Below, one piece after another: positions 6,957-14,444 of a stretch of DNA of 20,187 nucleotides. The first letter of the stretch is position 1. Every line of letters starts with the position of its first letter. This stretch comes from Chloroflexota bacterium (GTDB lineage Bacteria > Chloroflexota > UBA6077 > CF-72). Under the pieces are notes generated by a model. That model ran no database searches. It saw nothing but the letters and a program-made list of their open reading frames with translations, and had not been told where the DNA came from. The translations under genes and the position numbers were made by a program. Where the stretch lies: NCBI GenBank assembly GCA_019247135.1, contig JAFAPL010000309.1:1-20187 (forward strand), given 5' to 3'.

Positions 6957-7083
6957 CAATGCCTCCCTCGACATCACCGACCGCGTCAAACAGGCAGGCC
7001 TCGAGGACAAGATCTTTCCTGCGTACATGCCAGGTGACTACGAGCCGGCGTTCTACTCGGGTGGCGCCGCCGCCGACATCTGA
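6946..7083 (+). pseudogene. Unidentified C-terminal gene fragment
   Basis: A plus-strand frame of 45 codons ending at TGA 7081-7083 reads like the tail of a real protein: ...ITDRVKQAGLEDKIFPAY, MPGDYEPAFYSGG, AAADI. Composition and the steady third-position GC look coding, but there is no start and a TGA lies at 6943-6945. I could not assign a family. It abuts, head to head in opposite orientation, the broken 5' end of the minus-strand FAH remnant at about 6946-6956, where the 6-bp palindrome AGCGCT sits. It is probably the 3' end of a gene whose body was removed by the same event. Confidence 0.4.
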
Positions 7084-7150
7084 TTGATGTATCGCTGAGG
7101 CCGTCCACGCTGTAGCGCGGTGGGTACCATCATGCTGCGGTGAGAAACGG

Positions 7151-8215
7151 ATGAAAGCGGCGCGCTGGCACGGACGCGGCGACGTTCGCATCGACGACAT
7201 CGCCGACCCCACGCCGGGCGTCGGCGAACTCCTGCTGCGCATCGCCTGGTGCGGTATCTGCGGCACGGACATGGAGGAATACGTCGCGGGTCCCACGCTC
7301 GTCCCCGTCGACGTCCCGAACGGGTTGACCGGCCGCACGGCGCCGCTCACACTCGGCCACGAGTTCGTCGGACGAGTCGCCAGTGTTGGTGAGGGGGTGA
7401 GCGGATTCGACATCGGGGATCGGGTGGCGCCCGAGGTGGTCCTGTTTTGCCGCGAGTGTTTCTTTTGTCGACATCACCAATACGCGCTGTGTGAGCAATG
7501 GGCTGCCCTCGGGCTCCACACCGACGGCGGATTGGCCGAATATGCGGTCGTGCCTGCGTTCTCGTGCGCCCATTTGCCAGACGCGCTTTCGGACGAAGAA
7601 GGAGCGCTGGTCGAACCAACGGAGGTCGCGGTTCGAGCGGTGGGCAAAAGTGGGACACGACTCGGCGACAGCGTGGCGGTAGTGGGCGGAGGCACGATTG
7701 GCCTCCTGGCGCTTCAGGTGGCACGCGCGGCCGGTGCTGGCGAGACCTATCTCATCGAGCCGCTGGCGCCTCGACGTGAGCTCGGACTCACGCTCGGAGC
7801 GAGCGCCGTGTTCGACCCACAACAGAGCGAGTGGGAGACTCAACTCCGGAGCGCGTGCGGCGGGATCGGTCCTGACGTGGTACTCGAATGCGCGGGCGGC
7901 AGAGACACGGCCGAGACCGCGGTGCGCGTCGCGAGAAAAGGCGCAACCATCGTACTGGTGGGCATCCATCCAGAACGCGTGCCGTTCAGTACGCTCGAGG
8001 TGATCGTCGGGGAGAAGCATGTGGTCGGTTCGGTCCAGCATCATTACGACGAGGACCTGCCCGCCGCATTGCGCCTGCTCGCGGCAGGTCAGGTGCGGGT
8101 CGCGCCGCTGATCACTGATCGGATCCCGCTCGAGCGCGTTGTCCCGGACGGCCTGCGCGCGCTCGCCGAGCATCCGCGGGATCATCTGAAGATCCTGGTG
8201 AGCCCGAAGGCATGA
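7151..8215 (+). CDS. Zinc-dependent alcohol/polyol dehydrogenase (MDR family)
   Basis: A complete 354-residue medium-chain dehydrogenase of the sorbitol/2,3-butanediol/threonine dehydrogenase type. It oxidises a secondary alcohol of a sugar, polyol or diol with NAD(P). Catalytic zinc ligands are C37 (GICGTD), H70-E71 (GHEFVG) and E155 (VEPTEVA). The structural zinc loop has C100, C103, C106 and C114. The Rossmann motif GGGTIG is at 179-184, followed by an acidic residue, E204 in LIEPL, which hints at NAD preference. The start ATG at 7151 follows a weak GGTGAG-like site. Its stop overlaps the ATG of the DUF4380-like gene (ATGA), so the two are coupled. With the LacI gene and sugar transporter downstream it likely handles a sugar or sugar alcohol, which is inference from context. 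Confidence 0.93.
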   Translation: MKAARWHGRGDVRIDDIADPTPGVGELLLRIAWCGICGTDMEEYVAGPTLVPVDVPNGLTGRTAPLTLGHEFVGRVASVGEGVSGFDIGDRVAPEVVLFCRECFFCRHHQYALCEQWAALGLHTDGGLAEYAVVPAFSCAHLPDALSDEEGALVEPTEVAVRAVGKSGTRLGDSVAVVGGGTIGLLALQVARAAGAGETYLIEPLAPRRELGLTLGASAVFDPQQSEWETQLRSACGGIGPDVVLECAGGRDTAETAVRVARKGATIVLVGIHPERVPFSTLEVIVGEKHVVGSVQHHYDEDLPAALRLLAAGQVRVAPLITDRIPLERVVPDGLRALAEHPRDHLKILVSPKA

Positions 8216-9441
8216 CGCCGGCCGACACCTTTCGCGGCTGGCCGGCCGTCCGCCTGGACAACGACATCATCAGCGCGGTGGTGGTTCCGGATATCGGCGG
8301 TCGGATCCTTCAGTTCTGGTTAAGCGACCATCCATACCTGTTCGTCAATCGCAACCTGGCGGGCCGCCTCTTCACACCGGCCGAGAACTGGGGCGATGGC
8401 AGTATGAGCAGCTGGAAAAATTATGGCGGCAATAAGACGTGGCCGGCGCCGCAGGGTTGGGACGGACCGGACCAGTGGGCCGGTCCGCCGGATCCGGTCC
8501 TGGATTCTGGCCGTTTCAACCTGCTCGACGCCGACCGGCGGCGGGCTGCAGTACAGAGCCCGCCGGACCCTCGCACGGGTTTGCAGATCACGCGGGAGCT
8601 CCAGCTGGAGCCAAACGCCGCCCGCGCCGTCCTGCGGCGGACCATGCGCAATGTGAGCCAGCGCCGCGTCCGCTGGAGCTTGTGGGACGTGACCCAGCTG
8701 GACTGTGCAACAGATGCCGACGCCGTGCGGCCGAACTGCACGATGATCATTCCGCTTGACGCCGCCAGCCGTCTTCGGCGGGGGTATTCGGTGCTGTACG
8801 GGGCGGAGGACAACCCGCAGTGGAGCACCGCAAGGCCCGGCTTCCTGGAGGTGCGCTACGCCGGCGCGCTCGGGAAGGTCGGTGTGGACAGTCGGGCAGG
8901 CTGGGTGGCGTTCGCAGACGGTGGGTGGGTGTTTACGCACCGGTTCGAGGTCACTCCTGGGGCCGAGTACCCGGACGGTGGGGCGACGGTGGAAGTCTGG
9001 ACCCAGGGTCCGGGCATCGCCGCCGGCGTGGATTTCAGCCAACCGCAGCTGCGCGGGCTGTTCATGGAGATGGAGGTGCTTGGGCCGCTGGTCGAGCTCG
9101 AACCTGGCGATGCCAGCAGTATGGATATCGTGTTTGCGGCCTGCTGCTGTCCCGGGCCGATCGTCGATGTGACAGCGGACGTGTGTTGCGGAGGCCAGCT
9201 CGAGCTGCGACCGCAAGGCAGGGCCTGGCGCGTGAGTGGCGCCTGGGGGGTGTTCGAATCCGGCCGCATGCAGCTGCGTGCCGTTGGTGCGAGCGCGGTG
9301 CTGCTCGAACAGCCGGTGACGCCGCTGGAGCCGCTGAAGCTCGACGCTAGCGTGCAGTTGCCGGAGGGCGCGCGCGGTGTGGAGCTGGTGTTTCTCCGAG
9401 ATACGGCCTCACCAGTAGTGGTCGCAAGCGCAGTCACCTAG
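8212..9441 (+). CDS. DUF4380 / galactose-mutarotase-like protein
   Basis: A 409-residue protein whose N-terminal half resembles DUF4380 and the aldose-1-epimerase (mutarotase-like) beta-sandwich. Seen are LDNDIISAVVVPDIGGRI, a YLFVNRNLAG segment, and NYGGNKTWPAP near residue 72-82. No signal peptide is evident. Family members are thought to bind carbohydrates; catalysis is not established for this group. A Cys cluster (AACCCPGP and DVCCGG, about 306-330) is unusual and could bind metal or form disulfides. The ATG overlaps the upstream dehydrogenase stop by 4 nt, so the pair acts together, plausibly on a sugar and its oxidised form. The spacing of about 130 bp to the LacI gene suggests the dehydrogenase/DUF4380 pair is a separate transcription unit. 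Confidence 0.7.
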   Translation: MTPADTFRGWPAVRLDNDIISAVVVPDIGGRILQFWLSDHPYLFVNRNLAGRLFTPAENWGDGSMSSWKNYGGNKTWPAPQGWDGPDQWAGPPDPVLDSGRFNLLDADRRRAAVQSPPDPRTGLQITRELQLEPNAARAVLRRTMRNVSQRRVRWSLWDVTQLDCATDADAVRPNCTMIIPLDAASRLRRGYSVLYGAEDNPQWSTARPGFLEVRYAGALGKVGVDSRAGWVAFADGGWVFTHRFEVTPGAEYPDGGATVEVWTQGPGIAAGVDFSQPQLRGLFMEMEVLGPLVELEPGDASSMDIVFAACCCPGPIVDVTADVCCGGQLELRPQGRAWRVSGAWGVFESGRMQLRAVGASAVLLEQPVTPLEPLKLDASVQLPEGARGVELVFLRDTASPVVVASAVT

Positions 9442-9555
9442 TCCGCCCGGGCCGGAGTCTGCCGCCCATGCGGGGGTCGAAACCCCGGAGGACCGGCGCC
9501 TCGCTGTAGTGGGCGTGCGATGCCGGCAGCCGACGGGCGGGGGGTTCCCACGTAT

Positions 9556-9567
9556 GCAATCGTTTGC
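9556..9567. promoter_or_regulatory. LacI-type operator candidate
   Basis: GCAATCGTTTGC is a dyad with a central CG and AA/TT flanks (GCAA-t-CG-t-TTGC), the usual form of LacI/GalR-family operators. It lies immediately before the LacI gene and ends 4 nt before the ATG at 9572. Autoregulation is the simple reading. It also overlaps the ATG at 9554, arguing against that upstream start. Confidence 0.45.
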
Positions 9568-9571
9568 TAGC

Positions 9572-10627
9572 ATGCGTCGTCACGGAGGGGAGGCCGGGCT
9601 CATCCCACCCACGCTGAAGGACGTCAGTCAGCTCGCCGGGGTATCCCAGAGCACCGTCTCGCGCGTCTTGAGCGGCGCCGACACGATCGTCCCGATCGCC
9701 CCCGAAACACGCGACCGCGTCATGCGCGCCGCCGAAACACTGCGCTATCGTCCGCATCCGCTGGCGCGCGGCTTGCGCGGCGCAGGCACCGCGTTACTCG
9801 GCTTGATCGTCCGCGACATTGCCGATCCGTTCTTTACGGCCATGCTGAAGGTCATCGCGCAGGAAGCACGGCGAAGGGGCTACAACGTGGTGCTCGGCGA
9901 TGCGCGCAGTAGTGCGGAGGAAGCGCAAGCACTGACCCAGATCCTGGAGGTTCGCCACTGCGAGGCGATCCTCCTGGTTGGTGACGTGGCTGACGAACCA
10001 CGGCTGCTCGCCGATCTGACGGGTACCCACATGACACTGGTGGGGCTGTGCCAGGGGACGCGTGCGCCGGGTCTGTTGACGGTCAACGCTGACGGTGCAC
10101 GTGGCGCCCGGCTGGCCCTCGATCATCTGTACGCGCTCGGACACAGACGCATCGCGCTCATCGATGCCGGATGGATTGGCGACGCCGAGCCGCGCCGCGC
10201 GGCGTATCGGCAGTTCGTACGCGAGCACGACCTGTACAGTCCTGCAGCGTATCAGCAGGTCGTCCCCAACGATCCTGGAGGTGGTCAGACCGCGTGTAAT
10301 CGGTTGTTGCGGCTGCGTGTGCCACCGACGGCAATTTTCGCCACCACCGACGTGCTCGCGCTCGGCGCGCTCAATGCGGCGCACGCCAGTGGACGGCGGG
10401 TACCGGAGGATCTTTCCCTGGTCGGGTTCGACGACATTCCACTTGCCGCGTACGCCGTGCCGCCACTGACGACTGTCCGTCAGCCGGTCGAGGCGATGGC
10501 GCGGCTTGCGATCGACCTGGTCCTTCGCCGCGACGGTGAACCTGCAAGCGAACGGGAGACCTACTCGCTCGAGCCGGAGTTGATTGTTCGCAAGTCGACG
10601 ACGTCGACCGGACCAGAAAGGAGGTAG
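9572..10627 (+). CDS. LacI-family transcriptional regulator
   Basis: A LacI/GalR repressor with the N-terminal helix-turn-helix TLKDVSQLAGVSQSTVSRVL, a hinge helix (HPLARGLRG) and a periplasmic-binding-protein-like sensor domain (LLGLIVRDIADPFF onward, ending VGFDDIPLAAYAVPPLTTVR). It probably represses the sugar transporter genes that follow, and perhaps itself. Start choice is uncertain. ATGs at 9554 and 9572 have no ribosome site, and the first overlaps an operator-like dyad. A strong GGAGGGGAGG (9584-9593) lies 8 nt before an in-frame ATC (9602), where family members usually begin (M-x-P-T-L-K-D-V). The true start may therefore be that ATC. The gene is intact. The ligand is presumably the transported sugar or a derivative, which is not known. 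Confidence 0.93.
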   Translation: MRRHGGEAGLIPPTLKDVSQLAGVSQSTVSRVLSGADTIVPIAPETRDRVMRAAETLRYRPHPLARGLRGAGTALLGLIVRDIADPFFTAMLKVIAQEARRRGYNVVLGDARSSAEEAQALTQILEVRHCEAILLVGDVADEPRLLADLTGTHMTLVGLCQGTRAPGLLTVNADGARGARLALDHLYALGHRRIALIDAGWIGDAEPRRAAYRQFVREHDLYSPAAYQQVVPNDPGGGQTACNRLLRLRVPPTAIFATTDVLALGALNAAHASGRRVPEDLSLVGFDDIPLAAYAVPPLTTVRQPVEAMARLAIDLVLRRDGEPASERETYSLEPELIVRKSTTSTGPERR

Positions 10628-10645
10628 CGCAGAGCACCAGGTCGT

Positions 10646-10661
10646 GAGTTTTAGAAAGCTC
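10646..10661. promoter_or_regulatory. Imperfect 16-bp dyad upstream of transporter operon
   Basis: GAGTTTTAGAAAGCTC pairs at six of eight positions (GAG/CTC and TTT/AAA). It lies 20 nt after the LacI stop and 66-81 bp before the binding-protein ATG. It could be an operator or part of the promoter; its centre AG is not the classic CG of LacI sites. Confidence 0.25.
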
Positions 10662-10678
10662 GCCGGCCGAAGCTCGCA

Positions 10679-10696
10679 GCCAACGGCGCGGTTAGC
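10679..10696. promoter_or_regulatory. 18-bp dyad, candidate operator of the sugar transporter operon
   Basis: GCCAACGGCGCGGTTAGC pairs at seven of nine positions around a central CG (GC-AAC-GC / GC-GTT-GC). It ends 30 bp before the binding-protein ATG (10727) and just upstream of its ribosome site AAAGGAG (10709-10715). The size and CG centre fit a LacI-family operator. Three AGCTCG hexamers (near 10657, 10671 and 10694) are spread over the same region. Confidence 0.4.
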
Positions 10697-10726
10697 TCGG
10701 GTACACGGAAAGGAGTCGAACGAGGT

Positions 10727-11782
10727 ATGTCGGATACGAGCTCTGTAACGGGTATGGCATTCGATGCGGGCATGCGCCGGCGCACACTTCTGGGTGCTGG
10801 AGCTGCAACTGCCGCGCTTGCGTTGGCCGCAGGGCGGCTCGGGTACGCCAACGCGGCGCCGCTGGACGCTCCAACGACCAACTGGGCATCGGGGATCAAG
10901 CTCCGCTTCTTCGCGGGCGGGAATGCCGGTGACGCGTTCGCATCCATCGTGTTCAACGGAGCCCAACAGGCGCAGTCGGACCTGGGTGTGACCGTTGACT
11001 ATGTCTTCTCGGGCTGGGATGTGAACATGATGACGGATCAGTTGCGCCAGGCGATCGCCGCGCAACCGGACGGCATCGCGATGATGGGCCATCCCGGCGA
11101 CGACGCGCTCTTGCCGCTGGCCCAACAGGCGCACGACGCGGGCATTCTGATGGAGTACCAGAACGTGGATCTGCCAAAGGTCCGCGCCGCGTTCGGAGGT
11201 GGCTACATCGGGGCGGACTTGACTCCGCAAGGCAGGGCACTCGGTCAGACCGCGATCCAGAAATTCGGCCTCAAAGCTGGCGACAAAGCAATCGTCTTCG
11301 GCGCGTGGGGGCAGCCAGGGCGTTTTTTCCGCGAGGAAGGTACGGCTCAAGCCTTGGAGGAGGTCGGCGTGGCTGTGAACCGGATCGTGTCGCCGCCTGA
11401 GGCCGCCAGCGATCCGAACCTGCTGACGCCACTCGTGACCGCGGCATTTCTGAAAGATCCGGACACCAAGCTGATCTGCCAGGCGGGCGGCCAGACACTC
11501 TCTGCCACGCCGACCTACATGCAGGCCATCAACAAGGGGCCGGGCGAAATTGTCAATATCGGGTATGACCTGAGCCCGGCGATCATCGATGCGTTCGCGG
11601 CCGGCTGGGTCCAGTTGACGTCCGACCAGCAGCCGTTCCTCCAGGGGTATCTGCCCATACTGTCGCTCTCGTTGAGCAAGAAGTACGGCTTCACATCACT
11701 GAACTACGACACTGGAGCTGGTTTTGTCACGCCGGACAATTACCAGCCGGTCTCCGAACTGGCCAAGGCGGGCATACGCTGA
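10727..11782 (+). CDS. Sugar ABC transporter substrate-binding protein (CUT2/RbsB type), Tat-exported
   Basis: A 351-residue periplasmic-binding-protein type I (Peripla_BP_4) protein that captures a sugar outside the membrane for the ATPase/permease pair downstream. The N-terminus has a twin-arginine-type signal: MRRRTLLGAGAATAALALAA at 16-35, with cleavage likely near ANA-AP (about 42-44). The mature part shows the alternating fold: KLRFFAGGNAGDAF, then MTDQLRQAIAAQPDGIAMMG, VNIGYDLSP, and TSDQQPFLQGYLPI, the last typical of RbsB-like proteins. A ribosome site AAAGGAG is 11 nt before the ATG; starts at codons 10 or 16 would still keep the Tat motif. It lies behind the LacI gene and a candidate operator. 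A strong stem-loop follows the stop. Ligand unknown; the GH31 remnant suggests a xyloside or glucoside breakdown product. Confidence 0.92.
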   Translation: MSDTSSVTGMAFDAGMRRRTLLGAGAATAALALAAGRLGYANAAPLDAPTTNWASGIKLRFFAGGNAGDAFASIVFNGAQQAQSDLGVTVDYVFSGWDVNMMTDQLRQAIAAQPDGIAMMGHPGDDALLPLAQQAHDAGILMEYQNVDLPKVRAAFGGGYIGADLTPQGRALGQTAIQKFGLKAGDKAIVFGAWGQPGRFFREEGTAQALEEVGVAVNRIVSPPEAASDPNLLTPLVTAAFLKDPDTKLICQAGGQTLSATPTYMQAINKGPGEIVNIGYDLSPAIIDAFAAGWVQLTSDQQPFLQGYLPILSLSLSKKYGFTSLNYDTGAGFVTPDNYQPVSELAKAGIR

Positions 11783-11797
11783 AATCGAGACGTCCCG

Positions 11798-11827
11798 GCG
11801 CCGGAGCACCGCACAGTGCTCCGGCGC
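11798..11827. terminator. Strong intra-operon stem-loop (partial terminator or mRNA stabiliser)
   Basis: GCGCCGGAGCAC (11798-11809) and GTGCTCCGGCGC (11816-11827) form a perfect 12-bp GC-rich stem with loop CGCACA, between the binding-protein stop and the ATPase start. There is no T-tract, so it is more likely an attenuator or 3'-end stabiliser. This would give more binding protein than membrane components, as is common in sugar ABC operons. Confidence 0.6.
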
Positions 11828-11850
11828 GGGCGCACTGGTAGGGATCATTC

Positions 11851-12639
11851 ATGCACGAAACTCCGGATGGACGCACGCCGCTGCTGCAGCTGCGGAACGT
11901 ATCCAAGTCGTTCGGGCCTGTATTCGCCGTGCGCAGCGTCGACCTGAGTGTGTATCCGAGCGAGATCGTCGCCCTGGTTGGCGATAACGGTGCAGGCAAA
12001 TCCACGCTGATCAAGCTCATCTCAGGCGTGCACGCGCCCGACGGTGGTGAAGTCTACGTTCGAGGTCGCCCTGTTCAGCATTGGGACACCGCGACAGCTC
12101 GTCGCAGCGGCATCGAGACCGTCTATCAAGATAAAGCCCTGGCTGAGCAGCAAACGGTTATGCGCAACCTGTTCATGGGCCGCGAGGTGACGGGTCCGCT
12201 CGGGCTCATTCGGCTCGGGCGGCAGCGTGCCGAAGCGGAGGCGCTCATGCGGCGCATCGGTTTCACCTCTCAGCTCATCTCGCCGGACTCCGTCGTCGCA
12301 ACACTGTCTGGTGGTGAACGCGAAGGCGTGGCTATCGCCCGCGCTATGTACTTCAAGGCCGAGCTGATCATTCTGGACGAACCGACGCAGGCTCTCTCGT
12401 TGACGCAAGCGCAGGTCGTGCTCAACTTCATGCGCCACGCGAAGAGCGAGGGCAGCGCCGTCATCTTCATCACCCACAACGTGTATCACGCGCACGAGGT
12501 CGCCGACCGCATCGCAATACTGGATCGCGGCCAGATCGTTGGCGAGTTTCGGCAGGATTCCATCTCGGCCGTCGAGCTCGTCGAGTTCATGCAGGCCGTA
12601 GCCCGCCAGGGGACTTCCGCCGCCGCGTCGCGAGTGTAG
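11851..12639 (+). CDS. Sugar ABC transporter ATP-binding protein (single-domain, FrcA-like)
   Basis: A 262-residue ABC ATPase that energises sugar import together with the downstream permease. Walker A is GDNGAGKST (44-52), the Q-loop glutamine Q93 (VYQDKAL), signature LSGGE (152-156), Walker B LIILDEP (172-178), and switch His H209 (FITHN). It has one nucleotide-binding domain, as in FrcA-type fructose ATPases, rather than the fused pair of RbsA/XylG, so it should act as a homodimer. Q180 after LDEPT replaces the more usual A (LDEPTAAL); the significance is unclear. It starts 68 bp after the binding protein, past a strong stem-loop, with a modest AGGGA ribosome site. The permease follows after 14 bp. 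All catalytic motifs look intact. Confidence 0.94.
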   Translation: MHETPDGRTPLLQLRNVSKSFGPVFAVRSVDLSVYPSEIVALVGDNGAGKSTLIKLISGVHAPDGGEVYVRGRPVQHWDTATARRSGIETVYQDKALAEQQTVMRNLFMGREVTGPLGLIRLGRQRAEAEALMRRIGFTSQLISPDSVVATLSGGEREGVAIARAMYFKAELIILDEPTQALSLTQAQVVLNFMRHAKSEGSAVIFITHNVYHAHEVADRIAILDRGQIVGEFRQDSISAVELVEFMQAVARQGTSAAASRV

Positions 12640-12653
12640 AAAGGACAGCAGTC

Positions 12654-13694
12654 ATGGCTACCGTCGCCGAGCCTACCCAGCCTTCGCAACGGACCGGCGC
12701 CACGCCCGTTGGGCTTGCTCGCGGCGGGCTGATGCAGTGGGTCCGTCGACATCGCGAATTTGCCAGCGCGTTGGTGTTCCTGGTCGTGATGTTCGGCGCC
12801 TTCGCGCTCGCGAGCCCAGGCGTGTTTCTCAAGCCACAGATTTACGGCGCCATCTTTGTTTCAGTCCCGATCGCGATGGTGCTCGCCGTCTCACTTGTCT
12901 TCGTCATCGTCGCCGGTGAGATCGACCTTTCATTTCCGTCGGTCGTGGGCGTCGCGGCGATGGTGTTCACGATGGTCGTCACTGCCGGTGGCAACGCGTG
13001 GCTCGCGTTGATTGCCGCGCTCGCCTCGGGCGTGGTCTGCGGACTCATCAACGGCGTGCTGGTGGCGCACCTGGGACTGGCGTCACTGGTCGCAACGCTC
13101 GGCATGAACTTCCTCTGGCGCGGCTTCATCCAGATCGTGCGCCAGGGCAACGGAGCGCCGTTGACGTTCATGGCCAACAGCGACATCCACAACGTGCTGG
13201 TGGGCCGCATCGGCAACCTGCCAGTGCAACTGATCTGGGGGCTCGCGTTCGCTGCCGTCGCCATCGTTCTGTTCACGCGGCACCGTTTTGGAGCGCACGT
13301 TTGCAGCGTCGGCGACAATATCGAGGCGTCACGCGAGATGGGTATCAACGTGCGCCGGGTCAAGGTTCTCGCGTTTGCGTACGTGGGGCTGGCGTCTGGA
13401 CTGGCCGGTGTGCTCTCGATCCTGGTCAACAACAATTTCTTTCCGACGGTCGGTGATGGCTACCTGCTGGGCGTGCTCGCGGCCGTATTCGTCGGCGGCA
13501 CGCCAACCTGGGGCGGGGTGGGCACGGTGGCCGGCAGCGTGGTCGGCGCATTGACGGTTGGGTCCATCGAAGCAGGCATTGTGGCAGCCGGACTGACGGG
13601 ATACTGGACGCAGTTTTTCGATGGCATCGTGATCGTTCTCTCGCTCGTCACGCACCGGCTTACTCGACCGCGGACGCGCGTGGGTCGAGCCTGA
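12654..13694 (+). CDS. Sugar ABC transporter permease (RbsC/FrcC type)
   Basis: A 346-residue integral membrane protein of the BPD_transp_2 family, the membrane pore of the CUT2-type importer. About 8-10 hydrophobic segments are visible, beginning with FASALVFLVVMFGAFALA near residues 36-53. The family signature EIDLSFPSVVG (near 86-96) follows the third segment. The cytoplasmic coupling region reads VGDNIEASREMGINVRRVKVLAF, and a Gly-rich FVGGTPTWGGVGTVAGSVVGA loop precedes the last helices. The C-terminus is basic. GAAAGGAC forms a good ribosome site before the ATG. The GH31 remnant starts 6 bp after its stop, so transporter and glycosidase once formed one operon. The gene looks complete and functional. 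Confidence 0.94.
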   Translation: MATVAEPTQPSQRTGATPVGLARGGLMQWVRRHREFASALVFLVVMFGAFALASPGVFLKPQIYGAIFVSVPIAMVLAVSLVFVIVAGEIDLSFPSVVGVAAMVFTMVVTAGGNAWLALIAALASGVVCGLINGVLVAHLGLASLVATLGMNFLWRGFIQIVRQGNGAPLTFMANSDIHNVLVGRIGNLPVQLIWGLAFAAVAIVLFTRHRFGAHVCSVGDNIEASREMGINVRRVKVLAFAYVGLASGLAGVLSILVNNNFFPTVGDGYLLGVLAAVFVGGTPTWGGVGTVAGSVVGALTVGSIEAGIVAAGLTGYWTQFFDGIVIVLSLVTHRLTRPRTRVGRA

Positions 13695-13700
13695 TCAGAA

Positions 13701-14250
13701 ATGTTCGCGACAGACGGCGACTCGATCACCTGGCGCGGCAACGGCGAGACGTTGCGAATCGAAGCCCGGGGTTCGAACAGCTTGCGCGTACGAGCCCGAA
13801 TGATGGGCGAGATCGTGGACACCAACTACGCGCTGATGCCTCCCGCGGCTGCGGACGTCGGTATCGAGGTGGACGGGGACGAGGCCACCATCCGCAACAA
13901 ACTACGAGGAGATGCGAGGCAATAGTTTGCTGGTCCGTTCGGAGTCCGGGGTCGACGTGCAGATGCGGTTCCAGGACCCGTGCGTGTTCTTCGACGCGAC
14001 GAATCCCTCCGCCCGCGAGTACGTGTGGGAGAAATGCAAGCAGAACTACTTCGACGCTGGGGTCAGGATGTTCTGGCTGGATGAGGCGGAGCCGCAGTAC
14101 GAGGTCTACGATTACTCACACTACTGCTACCACGCGGGGCCTGTGCTTCAGGTTGGCAACCTGTACCCGCAGCTCTACTCCCGTGGTTTCTACGAGGGCC
14201 AGATTGCGTCAGGGCAAACGGGCACCGTGACGGCTGCCGCGCCGCTGTGA
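13701..14250 (+). pseudogene. GH31 alpha-glycosidase (alpha-xylosidase/glucosidase type) remnant
   Basis: Two pieces of a glycoside hydrolase family 31 gene, normally 650-750 residues. Piece one (13701 to about 13895) is the N-terminal beta-sandwich: DGDSITWRGNGETLRIEARG through DGDEATIRN. Piece two (about 13897-14250) is in another frame (+1 shift). It begins NYEEMRGNSLLVRSESGVDV, continues with VFFDATNPSAREYVWEK, and reaches the nucleophile strand FWLDEAEPQYEVYD and VGNLYPQLYSRGFYEG. About 300 residues between them are gone. The catalytic acid/base region and the rest of the C-terminus are also gone after FYEG, about 14200. It lies 6 bp behind the permease. As an operon member it would have cleaved an alpha-xyloside or alpha-glucoside in the cytoplasm. 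No active enzyme can result. Confidence 0.82.
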
Positions 14251-14374
14251 AGCGTCCCCGTCTTTGTACGGGAAGGCACGCACCCGGACCTCCTCGAGGC
14301 ATGTGATGCGCCCGCCGAAATCGCCGCTGCTTCGGCAAGTCACATTTGAACCCAAAATCTCAACCGTCGATTTA

Positions 14375-14403
14375 TTGACAATTCGTACCAGACCGACTGT
14401 GAT
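14375..14403 (+). promoter_or_regulatory. Sigma-70-type promoter of the cupredoxin gene
   Basis: A perfect -35 TTGACA (14375-14380) is followed after 17 bp by TGTGAT (14398-14403), which matches four of six -10 positions. It sits in an AT-richer island and lies about 40 bp before the cupredoxin ATG, which has its own GGAAGGGGA ribosome site (14431-14439). Confidence 0.6.
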
Positions 14404-14444
14404 ACGGAGGTGGCACGCCATCGGCGTGTCGGAAGGGGAACTCG

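Noticed and set aside
7130..8185. Minus-strand open frame (351 codons) opposite the alcohol dehydrogenase
   Set aside because: Antisense shadow of a gene with all zinc and Rossmann motifs in place; no protein-like motifs in this frame.
9471..9487. CGGGG-loop-CCCCG hairpin with GTCGAAA loop, resembling a tRNA T-arm
   Set aside because: No D-arm, anticodon arm or matching acceptor strand upstream, and the loop lacks the usual TTC start. It is more likely a chance hairpin; without a T-run it is not a terminator either.
9794..11350. Long minus-strand open frame (518 codons) across the LacI and binding-protein genes
   Set aside because: It spans two well-identified genes and their intergenic regulatory region in antisense and has no recognisable domain.
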